Assembly: GCA_000442125.1 (NCBI GenBank) | Contig: KE546977.1 | Location: forward strand, 1,364,001 to 1,428,000 | Length of the DNA stretch: 64,000 bases | Reading direction: 5' to 3' | Source of the DNA: Opeltia flavorubescens | Taxonomy: Eukaryota; Ascomycota; Lecanoromycetes; Teloschistales; Teloschistaceae | Shown: positions 47,310 through 58,576 of the stretch, piece after piece | Layout: the number at the start of each line of letters is the position of its first letter | How positions within the stretch are numbered: position 1 is the first letter of the stretch | Made by a program: the position numbers and the translations under genes | Notes under the pieces: model-generated | What the model saw: only the letters and a program-made list of their open reading frames with translations | Database searches by the model: none | Told to the model about the DNA's origin: nothing

Positions 47310-47695
47310 GCTGTCTTTCTAGTTGAAGAGTAGAGGCGGAGAATCCACGTCTTACTTTCCCCGAGGCAATGCCAAGACGGCTATCGATAACAGCCTCCGC
47401 ATCCGTCGTTAGACTGGAATCTTCTTGGAACAGCTTCGTAGTTTCATTCCTCGTCTTCAAGCTGTCTGCAACTCGTATGGCCAAAGATAAATTCCCCTCT
47501 TTGAAAAACATTGACGTGATCTCATACTCATGAAATCCAAAAATTCGATCCAGGCCACGACCATTCCCCAAATGCCTTCCCAACACCGCAGGTCATCGCA
47601 GATGATCCGAGAAAGGACAACATACCCTACCAGTCAGCTTGAACACCCACAATGACATCGACCTGAAGTTCCGAGAACTTGTCTTGCAGCTCACA
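47310..47695. promoter_or_regulatory. shared divergent promoter, vps37 / ric1
   Basis: 386 bp between the start codons of two endomembrane genes. A 154-codon minus frame crosses it but shows no family marks. Confidence 0.45.
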
Positions 47696-50600
47696 ATGTA
47701 TTGGCCTATGGGCGCTGCTCGAATCTATTCGGCCAATAGAAGACGGCGGAAAGAAGATAATGGCCTCAATAAGTGGGAGGGACCCAATGCAGAAGAGGAT
47801 CAACCTGCTCCCATACTGGATCTGATCACATCACGGAGTGGCTACCTCATTGCCACTATCACGGCGACTACTCTGACAATTTGGCAAGCCTCGGTATGCA
47901 GTCAGCAGTCGTCCTTTGGCTGGTTCTGACTGATGATTAGCCCATAGTAGTCCTAGCTGCTGCCGAACGTTCAGACTCATCCATCAAGAGCTATGGGCCA
48001 AACGTTGCTGTGTTGCTACGGCCGGATGCTTCTATCGCTGCTGTCCAGACATTGAATGGTTTTCTTGTCACCTATTCTATCTCAATTGATCCAACCGCTC
48101 GAGTTTATCAGCAACTACGCGAAGGTGGCAGTCATCGAAGACCATCCGATAGTAGCAGCCTCGCGTGGGAACAAGATCGTCAAGGTTTCAAGGAAGTCAG
48201 CATCAAATTCCGCATGGTCATTCGAATTGATGCCGGAATAGCAGCTGCGTTAGCTCTTGATAGCGAAGTCATTGTGGCCACAAATAAGCCAGCAGCTATT
48301 CAATGCATCAAATGGGCCCCCGATGACTCTGGGAAACAAACGAGCACGGAACTCATAGCTCGCATGGGATGGTTGCAGAAAAGCTCTGGTATTTTGACTA
48401 TGGTCTACGATCGCGCCATGAGCTTAGCAGTCTGGGTCACAGTCGACGGTAGAGCATATGCGGTGCAAAGGCTCTCAGAACGTGCGAGTGAGTCAGAAGC
48501 CAGTCAACGGCTCTTTCGCGGTTATGGTTTCCATGACCCGAAGAACAAAGCTTCGAGCGCTGTGAAAGCTGCCATCAATGCACGGTTTTCTTTACTTGCC
48601 ATTGGTTGCGCTGAGGGCGAAATCTGTGTCTACACAGCAAAAGACTATGTCGGAAGTATTCCCGTATCTCACAAGCTTCTGGCCCCTGCTTCATTCTCTA
48701 CTACGGGGCAAATCAACTGTCTATCTTACTCACCGGATGGTTACTGCCTAATTGCAGGATATGAACATGGCTGGGCCATGTGGAGTGCGTATGGAAAGCC
48801 AGGCGCAAATAGCTTTAGCGCGGATGCCAGGCTGTCCGAAATCAACGAGGAATGCTGGCTGATGAGCGTAAGCAAGTTGAACTGGATAAATGCTGGCTTC
48901 AGCTTGCTCTTGACATGCGTCCATGATAGCCGGTTGTGGGCTATGGATATGACGAAAAGTTCTGTCACTACCTGCTTCTCATCGGCAAACATATCTCGAA
49001 TGCTACTTTTATCAAGCACAAACTTGATGATTTATCGTGGCTTTGACCTCCCAATGAGTACCACAATTTCGGCCGAGGCCCCTCTATGGCAACATGTACC
49101 AATCCCAGAAGTATACCTGATGAATCAACGACCGATCAGGAGCGCGGTGATCTCTTTAGATGGTCGGTACGTTGCGATCGCCGGTAAAAGGGGCCTGGCA
49201 CATTACAGCATCAACAGTGGGCGGTGGAAGAACTTCGATGACCTCGAATTGGAAAATTCCTTCGTTGTTCGCGGTGGGATGTGCTGGTACCAGCACGTGT
49301 TGATAGCCGCCGTTGAAAGCGACGATTCGTATGAGGTGTGAACAAATACGTCCGTATCACCGTTTCACCAGGCTGACTTTTTGTAGCTGCGGATGTATTC
49401 TCGTGAACTTGGCCTTGACGCCAGTACGTTGCTTCACATTGAACAACTTCCTTCGGCAGCCGTAGCAATATCGATGACAGGACATGATTCACTACTTGTC
49501 TACACATTCGAAAACATCCTCTATCATTATATCGTCAATGCTTCTGGCTCGAGCGTGAAGCTCGTCCCAGTCGGACAACTCGCTCTTAATGGCATTGTTC
49601 GTGCACCTGCCCGCGTGAGAGCTGTGACCTGGATTCTGCCTGACTTTCAGCTCCGTGAGACCTACCTTCAGGCATAAGACAATTTATTGACTGACTATGT
49701 GAAAAGGAGATGGAGACCCTTCCCAAGATGTCGCAAACGCCTCTGTCTTATTCCTCGTCGATGCAAAGCTCGTACTGCTACAGTCATCAACTAGTGAGAA
49801 CGGCCTCAAGTACGACATGCGAGTCATTGCACAGAATGTCGAATATTTCGACCTAATGCGGGATCACGGAACACTCAACAACTCTCCCGCTTCATCACTG
49901 CCCGAATCTCCTTCGGATGGAAACGCATCTCTGAGCGGACTTCACGCTGACCGCGGCCTTAGAGATTCCCTTTGGTACTTTGACGGAGAAAATATTCAAT
50001 GTTGGATGGACGTGGAGGACCTTCTGAAGTCAGCTTCTACGGAGAACGATCGCGAGCTTCCTCAACCGGTGACAACAGAAACGGATTTCTATCCAACATC
50101 TATCGTCCTGGATAGGGGGCTCGTGCTAGGGCTCGACGCAGAGATGATCCAGCGACGAGACGTACATTTCGCATACATGCGCCATACAATAAGAGTTCGT
50201 CTTTTGCTTTCTAAGTTCAGGAGACCATATATCGCTAACGTAACTAGACACAGCTGTTCCTTCCCCATATTCTACGCCGAAATTTGTCTCAGTTCGATCC
50301 TGCTGCGGCTTCCGTCCTTGCTCTTCGCTACCAGAAGCTGCCGTACTTCTCTCACGCACTTGAGGTGCTTCTTCATATGGTTCTCGATGACGAGGTTGAT
50401 GCCAATCCGGACAGCGATGATTCATTGATGCCTCACGTTATCTCATTCCTCTCCACTTTCCCAGACTACCTTGACATCGTGGTACAATGTACTCGAAAAA
50501 CCGAAGTTCGATCGTGGCGCACGCTATTTTCCTACCTTCCGCCGCCCCAAGAACTTTTCGAAGAATCCCTGGAAAAAGGTCTCCTTAAGACTGCTGGGGG

Positions 50601-50997
50601 GTATTTGCTCGTACTTCAAAATTTCCAGGAGTTCGAAACAAGCTCCGAACAATGCATGAGACTACTTGAGAAAGCCAAAGAAACGGGAGATTGGGATCTA
50701 TGTAAAGAGCTTGCTCGGTTTCTTATGGCACTGGACGAGTCTGGTGACACCTTACGAGAAGCTCTGACCCGGCTGAACATCCAGGAATCTAGTGAAGGTG
50801 GTACCAGTAACACCCAAGTCGGCGTGCAGCTGACAACACCACGGTTCATCAAAGACCACCCCGAGCGTTTCGCCAACGGGAGTGTATCAAAAAGTGCGCT
50901 GCCTGTCGACATTATGAGCCAGACGGCAGAAGACGACACAGTGTTATCACCAAACGGGACAACTGTTTCGGAAGATTACTTTTCCTCCCGCAGCTGA
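47696..50997 (+). CDS. ric1: Ric1, subunit of the Rab6/Ypt6 exchange factor
   Basis: Five exons (47696-47893, 47941-49335, 49387-49654, 49707-50194, 50254-50997) give 1030 residues. The start MYWPMGAARIYSANR is the family's own N-terminus. A WD40-like N-terminal half (TATTLTIWQAS, YSPDGYCLIAGYEHGWAMWS, ISLDGRYVAIAGKRGLAHYS) leads to the RIC1 domain with FLPHILRRNLSQFDPAAASV, LPYFSHALEVLLHMVLDDEVD and LPPPQELFEESLEKGLLKTAGGYL split across the last exons. Ric1 with Rgp1 activates Ypt6/Rab6 at the Golgi for endosome-to-Golgi traffic. The C-terminal 60 residues are variable. Confidence 0.93.
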
Positions 50998-51430
50998 TAG
51001 GAAAACAACATTGTCACCCAAATCTTTCTGCATGAATTGTGCAGGCAGAGGGGACTGTATGTCTGCTCTTTACAACCTTCCGATCGAGTCACGTCACACT
51101 TCTCCTTCAGAAGTTTGTTTAAGACTGAAATTGAAAGGTCATCGAAAACGACAGATGTAACATTGACATCGTGACAGTATTGGCTATCGATCCAAGAATC
51201 AGTTTCGGCTATTTCCTTCCCGAAAACATATCTTGCGGACCTCGCACAACGTTGGAGATGCTAAAGATAGACGTCACCCTGATTGGTGTTTCAAGCAATC
51301 GCAATTCGAATTTGCCCAAATATACCACCAATTTCGGCCACTCCTTCTTCCAAGCTATGCCAAGAGTTTGTTTTGCTGGTCGCATATACCAGATTCAGGC
51401 CGAGGTCGATCTCGGGAGAAAGCGCATGTA
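50998..51430. other. convergent intergenic region
   Basis: 433 bp between the 3' ends of ric1 (plus) and the small secreted gene (minus). No supported gene. Confidence 0.35.
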
Positions 51431-51827
51431 TCATCGTTGTTTCAGCACTATTTGGGGTCTTGAAATAGTCAGTCAACTTCTGCTTCATCAAAGCCCGAGG
51501 GCATACTTACATGTATCGGTTGTTCATATCTTCATGGTCGTCGTGATCGTCATTATCATCGTAAATGGGGTCGAGCTCTGCACCATCATCTTCACCGGAT
51601 GGAGGCCGCTCAGTATAGCCCAAATCCGAGGCGTATGATGGATATGGTGACGGAGTTGGCATAGCGGCGCCAGCGAGTAGCGCAGTAGTGTGCATGGGTT
51701 TTTGGGCGAGGATGCTGGCGACACGTTCTTGCTTCGACAGAGCGCGAGGTCTGCCTGAGACTGCGGGCAGCAGGATGAGGGCGAGGAGTGCACAAAATAA
51801 CGACGAGAGCAAGGCAAAGCGTTGCAT
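51431..51827 (-). CDS. small secreted acidic protein
   Basis: Exon 1 (51827-51511) begins with a clear signal peptide (MQRFALLSSLFCALLALILL, cut near VSGRP). The mature part is cysteine-free, with a Pro/Tyr stretch (MPTPSPYPSYASDLGY) and an Asp/His-rich end (YDDNDDHDDHEDMNNRY). Reading straight on gives a stop at 51507 (106 residues). The consensus donor GTAAGT at 51510 and a TTGACTGAC branch site before an AG at 51459 argue instead for splicing a 52-bp intron to a second exon (51458-51431), 114 residues ending PQIVLKQR. Function unknown. It lies divergent from the CK2 beta gene. Confidence 0.6.
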
Positions 51828-52792
51828 TGCAGCAATCTTGGATGATGATCTTGATTCGAGGATCTCGAAAATGGGGGCCTTCCCTTGAGACGTCTCGCTG
51901 GCAGATCTTGAATGATCACAGTGGCTTTTGGCGTAGAAAGGCTGACTTGTGGGTTTGAACTGAAGGAGTGATCATAACCATGGAATCAAACGCCGCATGC
52001 TGGATTGACAGAAATCAAATGTTTCAAAACGACTCCAGACAAAAATCGAATGAACTTCAACTTCAATGGAGTCACGAAAGCTGTGAAGGCAGAATTCCTT
52101 TAATAATACAATGTGCAGGCAGACATATTGCAAGCATGAACGGAACGCTTATAAGATGTCATGCTTCCACTCGGGATGAATTTTACATTCCTGAACCGTG
52201 GTCAACCTTCCGTGAATGGAGAAAGTTGGAAACTGGGTAGTGTGGAAAGGGTCCATGCGTAGCCAATCAATGGACCCACGAGGCTCGTTTTTTACCAGGG
52301 ATGACATGCAAGGCGGGAGTCTACGGCGGCCGTGCCCACGCCGCCAAGCACCGACCATGAAACCTGGTCGGTGCATGCATTATAAGCGCCGCTTCCCGGC
52401 TGAGGCTGAGTTTGTTTCGCGGCTACCGTGGGGCTCACAGTCTAGTCCAAAGAGCTTCCGGATCAAGCAAAAGGGGTTAGTAGTGTGTGTGGTAGAGCAA
52501 AGTCGGTGTTTGAGGCTTAGCGCCCGTTCTAGGAATCAAGGCCATGATCATGTGAACTTTGATACTCTATTAGCGATGCTAATATTCTTATTACAGAGTA
52601 TCAAAGGACATACTCACCGCGATCAGAATAGTCGACCCCTAAGCCATATTGATTGTCGTGAAACCTAATTATCAAATTCGTCAAAAATAATGCGTACACA
52701 TACCTAATTCCGCATGAATTGACAACATCTACTCCGTAGCCTGTGATACAGGTTCATACTAGATTGGTCCTAGAAGCGACCATATCTTCGTC
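51828..52792. other. divergent intergenic region, secreted gene / ckb1
   Basis: About 1 kb with no supported coding frame. It would carry the promoters of both flanking genes. Confidence 0.35.
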
Positions 52793-54265
52793 ATGGACGA
52801 CTTCAATAGCGATTCGGATAGTGATTACACTAGCTACTGGAGAGACTGGGTAGGTCATTTTCATACATCAGACACTTCGTCCCTGCATTCTTGGTTTAGC
52901 AACTGCTGTGATTTTCATCATCGGGGTACCCTCTTTCTAGCCTTGGATTTTGAGCAGACTTCGCTACATTAGTCAGCTACATACCCGTGCTGTGGATGAT
53001 GAAGTTGGAAGCTGAGACCGGGGGAAATGTCGATTTCAAGGGTGGCAGTCACGACCGATGGGTCTTGATAAGTATATGGCCTGGGCTGTTGAAGTGGACT
53101 TGTATTGTACAACGCACGCTTTCATCAAGGCATTAAGATGGCTGGAGCTACTGAATGGCCTTGGGCTGTACCTGAGGATGACTTTCGTGAAGCTATAGAT
53201 TTGGATTCGCAGCAATCCGACGTGGATTTTTTTCGCGAAGCTATAGATTTGGATTCCCTGCAATCCGACGAGGATTGTCAATGGCGAGAATGGGTATGAT
53301 GTTTTTGACTGCGAGGGAATGCCTGCAGAAAAGATGAATTGTTATTTGCGACAAGCTGGCGGACTGTTTTTTCTTGATCTCAGATGGCATGATCGCTGAC
53401 AATGTCATACGTATCTTTAGTTCATATCATCAAGAGGCAACGAATACTTTTGCGAGATTGACGAGGATTATTTGACGGATCGCTTCAATCTTACTGGCCT
53501 TAATGCCGATGTTCAGTACTACCAATATGCCCTTGATCTCGTCACGGATGTCTTTGATCTGGACTGTGATGATGATATGCGGGAGCAGATTGAGAAATCT
53601 GCGAGGCATCTTTATGGTCTGGTGCATGCGCGATATATCACTACAACGAGAGGGTTAGCAAAGATGGTATGTGCTCTTCCCCTGCCTCAAACGTGCTGTC
53701 TTATTTGCCCTCCTATCCATCGCTATTCCTCCCCCTTTGTCCCGCAAACAAATCCGTCAAGTCCTAACCTCTGCGCCCCACACACAGCTCGACAAGTACA
53801 AAAAAGGCGACTTCGGCAAATGCCCCCGCGTCCTCTGCAAAGCCCACCCCCTCCTCCCCACCGGCATCTCCGACCTCCCCAACTGCGCCTCCGTCAAACT
53901 CTACTGCTCCAAGTGCGAAGACCTCTACAACCCGAAATCTTCTCGCCATGCCAACATCGACGGCGCGTATTTTGGCACTTCATTCACGAATATTCTTTTC
54001 CAAGTTTATCCGGCTCTGGTGCCTGAGAAGAGTAAGGAGAGGTATAGTCCGAAGGTTTTTGGGTTTAAGGTTCATGCTAGTGCGGCGCTGGAACGGTGGC
54101 AGGATGAGAGGAGGGTGGAGATGTGTAGAAGGCTGAGGGCGCTGGGGGTTGGGGGGGTTTTTGNNNNNNNNNNNNNNNNNNNNTGGGGGGGAGGGGGAGG
54201 ATTGGGTGGGGGAGGAGGAGATGGATGAGGATGAGGAGGGTGGTGGGGAGGGGCTTTTGGAGTGA
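52793..54265 (+). CDS. ckb1: casein kinase 2 regulatory (beta) subunit
   Basis: Exons 52793-52849, 53421-53666 and 53788-54265. Exon 1 encodes MDDFNSDSDSDYTSYWRDW, exon 2 starts FISSRGNEYFCEIDEDYL, and exon 3 has the zinc-finger cysteines (CPRVLC, then CSKCEDLYNPKSSRH), the dimer surface of CK2 beta, then GAYFGTSFTNILFQVYPALVP and FGFKVHASAALERWQDERR. CK2 beta is the docking dimer of the CK2 kinase. Intron 1 is very long for this window (571 bp) and contains a candidate second first exon. Twenty Ns (54164-54183) interrupt the C-terminus; the frame beyond is not certain, but one frame ends at 54265 with an acidic EEGGGEGLLE tail. Exon 3 changes from C-rich to G-rich near 53960. Confidence 0.93.
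53138..53293 (+). other. candidate alternative first (or cassette) exon of ckb1
   Basis: Within intron 1 an ATG opens 52 codons that end TGG followed by GTATGA, in the same phase as exon 1's end (both phase 0), so it would splice in frame to FISSRGNEYF. The end SDEDCQWREW resembles exon 1's SDYTSYWRDW. An AG just before its ATG would also allow use as a cassette exon. Untested; no transcript evidence is available here. Confidence 0.35.
53183..53278. repeat. two tandem 48-bp units in the ckb1 intron exon
   Basis: Units 53183-53230 and 53231-53278 are closely similar and in one frame; they encode FREAIDLDSQQSDVDF and FREAIDLDSLQSDEDC. An intron-only repeat would have no reason to keep this frame. 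Confidence 0.8.
54164..54183. other. assembly gap (20 N) in ckb1 exon 3
   Basis: Twenty Ns between G-rich sequence in the C-terminal coding region. The gap length is probably a placeholder, so the reading frame cannot be carried across it. Confidence 0.95.
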
Positions 54266-54546
54266 TCTTCATGGTTGATGAGTGATTAGGAATGAATGAT
54301 GCGATGGTTGCTATGTGAGTAGATCTCATGGACTGAGTGAACTTTTTCGTTGCGTGCTTCGTGGGCGACTTTTCGTGGTTTCAGCACGGCGAATTATGAA
54401 GTCTAATACGGATCACGATATGAAGAGGTGAGGGTGGTAAGGTATGTCATTGTGTCATCAGCTTCGTCCTTTTCGGATACCATCTATCGATACATCACTA
54501 CCACGACTTCAGTGTCTGCCGCTTCTGTCCATCTACTCCTTTGTCT
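54266..54546. other. convergent 3' region, ckb1 / unknown protein
   Basis: 281 bp between convergent genes; no supported frame. Confidence 0.4.
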
Positions 54547-55044
54547 TCATTCATCTTCGGCTTTGATAGATGTCGCTAAATCACCAAAGAATTTGCCAAC
54601 AGCTCCTGCTACCTTTTCTTCAATGGAGGGTTCTGCTGGCTTGGACGCATCGGATATGGCCCCTGCTTTTGAAGCATCTGAAGGCTGTCCTGCCTTTGAT
54701 GCGTTTGGCTTTCCCGCTGCCTTGTCCTCGTCGGATGGTACGAGGACAAATGCTTCACCAACCACTTTGTGGGGGTTCTTGTCCGCCATTTTCTTTAGTG
54801 TGGGATTCTCTGCGTTCTTATTGACCTGGAGCTTGAAATGCGTGTACTGCTTTCCGTCCTCCTTGGTGACGACGTCCCCGAAATCTATGCGTAACCCAAG
54901 CTTCGAGTCGTTGGTCCCTGTTTGAGTTGGGGCTGCCCTCGCCCCTGGGTTCCCTTGACCCACGTAGATCTTCCACATGCGGCCCCAATTCTCAGTCACA
55001 TATGCCTCCATCTTGACGAGTTGTGCCAGGACAGCTCGACTCAT
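54547..55044 (-). CDS. unknown basic/Ala-Ser-rich protein
   Basis: A single exon of 165 residues from MSRAVLAQLVKMEAYVTENW; the frame extends upstream to 55149, but that stretch looks like leader. The N-terminal half (about 1-90) looks folded, with ENWGRMWKIYVGQGNPGARA and LGLRIDFGDVVTKEDGKQYTHFKLQ as possible beta strands. The C-terminal part has repeated KASDASKAG-like Ala/Ser/Lys segments and an amphipathic end (EEKVAGAVGKFFGDLATSIK). No family recognised, no signal peptide and no membrane helix. Small and probably cytosolic or nuclear. Confidence 0.5.
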   Translation of the reverse strand: MSRAVLAQLVKMEAYVTENWGRMWKIYVGQGNPGARAAPTQTGTNDSKLGLRIDFGDVVTKEDGKQYTHFKLQVNKNAENPTLKKMADKNPHKVVGEAFVLVPSDEDKAAGKPNASKAGQPSDASKAGAISDASKPAEPSIEEKVAGAVGKFFGDLATSIKAEDE

Positions 55045-55618
55045 TGTGACTGTCTTACTTGTCAGACTGGCAGAAATTCTGATCTCATGTGAGTCTTGCT
55101 TACTTGACCTATCTCCTTCTGCGTGAGATTTATGGATGAGGCAGGTCACTGCTAACGTATAGCAATGATGACTTCAACGACGTCGAGTCTGGAAGGGAAG
55201 GCTCAAGGTGAGGAAAGGCACTGTATAGGGTGGTCTTCAACAAGTGCGAGAAATGGGTGACTCCTGTGAGGATTGAGGACGCATGGCTTTCTTGCATGAT
55301 TTTAGGCACCTGACATGGGACCACGTCATCATCCAGGTGAATAGTATTGTCTCATATCAGTGAATGACATTGAATCGATTATTCGAGTTCTCGCTGGTGA
55401 AGCATCTTATAGTGAATACTTACCTGGCAGAGTGATGCACCTATTGGGGTTAAAGCCGGGCGATTTTAGGGAGCGTCTTGGCGACACCTACCCTGAACAA
55501 CACCTACCTTGAACAACTGCCCAATCCGACACTCAAAAAGTTGATTTAATGCTCAATTAGAACTCAATCATCTCATTAACTCTGTCACTAGTATCAGGGC
55601 CCTTCATGACGGAATCAA
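55045..55618. other. divergent intergenic region before the AIM9-like gene
   Basis: About 0.57 kb with no supported gene. An out-of-frame ATG at 55605 lies just upstream of the chosen AIM9-like start at 55619 and could reduce translation. Confidence 0.35.
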
Positions 55619-57476
55619 ATGACTACGACAAGATTACTGAGAACTCATTTGGTGGCACCTTGGAATCGAGGTGCACACAGGATGATCAACCCATGGATGT
55701 TCTATAATGAAGTGAAACGCCGAATCTCGACTGCCACCCCAAAGACGACGCCTGATGTAGTTGATCAGCGTTCAGATTTCAATCAGGTAGACGAATTCTT
55801 CCATTTTACGAAGGGCCGATTCATTTGCAATGAGGCTTTCGAGATGTCACAGCGTCACGTACGATTCGACATGAATGAGTTGAGCCGAATCGCTGCAAAA
55901 GCTGCAGGCTTCGAATGTTGTGCCAGGGTTGAAAAGTATCCTGATGGGCTGTACAACAAGACGTTTCTTTTCACAATGCAGGATGGGACTGAAGTTGTTG
56001 GAAAGGTACCGAACTACAACGCTGGACGACCTCATTGCACCATCGCTAGTGAGGTCGCAACCATGGATTTCGTACGTAACATCTACAAACATACAACGGT
56101 CATCTCATGCGGATCATAGGCACGTAATGTTTTGAAAACACCGATCCCAGAAGTCCTCACGTGGAGTGCCACAGCAGAGAATTCAGTTGGCGCTGAGTAC
56201 ATCATTATGGGCAAAGTTGAAGGGATCCAGCTGGCTGAGGTATGGCCATCCCTGGACACCGGAGAGAGATTCGAGGTCGTCAAAGCACTAGCTCGCTATC
56301 ATAAACGCTGGATGTCTTCCTCCTTTTCAGGCATCGGAGCTTTGTATTACGCCAAAGACCTACAGGGTTCTGACTCATTGGAATGCATCTACAAAGATAG
56401 AGACGGCCGAGAAATCAAGGACGCTCGTTTTGCCATCGGACCGTGTACTGCACGAATGTTCTGTGACAATGGTCGCATGAATGTTGAGTTTGACAGAGGT
56501 CCTTGTAAGTCCGCAATCTAACCATGGCTCACTCATAATAATCAGTCTAGGGACTTCGGTAGAGGACTATAGATTGGCAGTCGGTCGTCGGGACATTGAG
56601 TGCATCGAACGCCTGCCTCAGCTTCCAAAATCACTCTCAACACTCTGTGGTCCAGGTTCATACAAGCCCACGCGCGAAAAAAAATTATCGGCTCTGGAGA
56701 CTTACCTCAAATTGGTCAAGTATGTCCTTCCGATAGACGATTCGCTCGGCGTATCATACCTTTGGCACCCCGACCTTCACAGCGAAAACATCTTCGTTGA
56801 TGCCGACGACCCCACGAAAATCGTAAGCTTGATAGATTGGCAGAGTGCCAATCTTTTGCCACTCTTTGATCATACCCGGCAGCTTGCTATTTTGCATTAC
56901 GACGGACCTGAGATGAGTGGTCTAGAGCGCCCTGTGCTAGCAACAGACACCGATCATCTATCTCTAGACGAGAGGACTCAGGCTATTGCAACGTATCTTG
57001 ATTCATCACTTGTCGCTCTATACCGAACACTGGTACACGGCACAAACAAGCCACTCTATCGCGCTATGGAATATTGCGATAGCACATCTTACAAAATTCT
57101 CCTTTTGGCGCAAGACATCCTTGTGGAAGGCGAAAGCCTCTACCAGCACTATATCGCCAGCTTAAAAGAAGCTTGGACGGATCTCCCCGAAGTTCGTAGC
57201 CGCGGTAACCCGCCATTTCCATTCGATTTCTCAGACGAGGAGCTGGCTGCGATTGAGAAAGATGCCAAAGCTGCTGGCCGGGGTATGGCATACATGCAGC
57301 TTATCAGGGAAAAGGTTGGGGAGGAATTGTGGCCGGATAGGGGACTTGTGAATCATGATAAGTATGAGGATTCTAAGGCTGCGATCAAGAAGGCAAAGTT
57401 AGAGCTCTACAACGAGCTTGGCCTTAATGATGAGGAAAGAGCGGAGTGGGATGAGAGATGGCCGTTCGATGAATGA
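55619..57476 (+). CDS. aim9: AIM9-like aminoglycoside-phosphotransferase-fold kinase
   Basis: Three exons (55619-56071, 56120-56504, 56551-57476) give 587 residues. An Arg-rich N-terminus (MTTTRLLRTHLVAPWNRGAH) fits mitochondrial import. Diagnostic blocks are DEFFHFTKGRFICNEAFEMSQRHVRF, YPDGLYNKTFLFTMQDGTEVVGKVP with the ATP-lysine, and ASEVATMDFARNVLKTPIPEV, all as in fungal AIM9 proteins. The catalytic loop is HPDLHSENIFVD (Asp and Asn present) and the metal site DWQSANLLPLF. Intron 2 uses the second of two AG sites; the first would bring a stop into frame. Yeast AIM9 mutants show altered mitochondrial inheritance; the substrate is unknown. Many ascomycetes have several copies. Confidence 0.88.
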
Positions 57477-58576
57477 GGGAGTCTCTGAAGGACAAAGCCA
57501 GGAAGTAAAGAACACGCCTATTGCTATTAGTAAAGACGGCATCCTGAGCTGGCAGTGTCTGAAATTGTCGGTACTTTGTCGACTAAGGACTCGTGGCTTC
57601 TGCCTCGCTCTCGTAGACAGCGATGGGGAACCAGTTGAGTCATCTGTTCATTGACCACCAACAGGCATGTTAATCGCTCGCACATGGGCTGTAATTAACT
57701 TAGTCACAGCTCACCCATACCAAAACCCCGATGATCCCAAAATGTCAGAAGACATGCTTGATCTCGAGCTTCTAAATCTCTGGAAAACTTGCTTCCACGA
57801 GACTTCTGACAAAATATGGCAGATAAGAACGTATCAAATGATAAATACTTCCATCCTCGTATTCAGAAGCGCCATTTTAGAGACCACGATAGGGTAGACC
57901 TCAAACACGTTTACGAGACATTACACTTTTCTTCTCACAAGACAGGAATATGCCATACGAATTTCAAGGCTCCCTTTCTAACAATCCCGGTTCTGGATAC
58001 GACTTGCGGCTATGGAAGTAACGAATTTACACAACCCTTGTCACGAATGATATATACCCGCAATTCTATTCTTATATACGATATCCGGAGTTACTCTGAT
58101 CTGCGCACGAACCCACCCGCATATCGGACAATATTTTCTGTGCCTTGCATGCGCCTGCATATTCGGTAGTCTCATTGGTATGATCTGAGCCTGGTTATTG
58201 TTTCGATCAACGCTACAATCAACGGCGCTCGCGAAACCGCTACATACACATAGTTTCTTTTGCGATGGCTGCTAGAGGAGGACCGGACCAAGTCTTGAAC
58301 AAACGGCACGATGACCGGCTTGAATTCTTTCGCGTACTCGACCCGTAGTGCAACGATCCGCTCAAGCCACGACGCTGTCGATCCACCAAAATGGAGTGGA
58401 AGTTTGGTTCTTCTAACCCCCCGTTCCCCCGTCCCTCCTTCCTCTTCTTCCCGTACCTCCCTTCCTTCCTTCCCCAAAACCCCCCGGAAAAAGTCTCCAA
58501 TCCGGAAGAAGATCCCTCAGCCCCTCAAAATCCAAACACAACTAAACCGGAGGAGAAAAGAAGGAAAGAAGAAAAA
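57477..58576. other. intergenic region between AIM9-like and Gly-rich genes
   Basis: About 1.1 kb. Frames at 57667-57897 and 57816-58169 overlap and lack family marks. The last 170 bp are C- and T-rich and may be the leader of the gene at 58577. Confidence 0.35.

Noticed and set aside
47122-47586. 154-codon minus frame over the vps37/ric1 region
   Set aside because: It overlaps the well-supported first exon of vps37 in another frame and has no family marks.
57667-58169. Two overlapping plus frames of 76 and 117 codons
   Set aside because: No motif, no splice support, no signal peptide.
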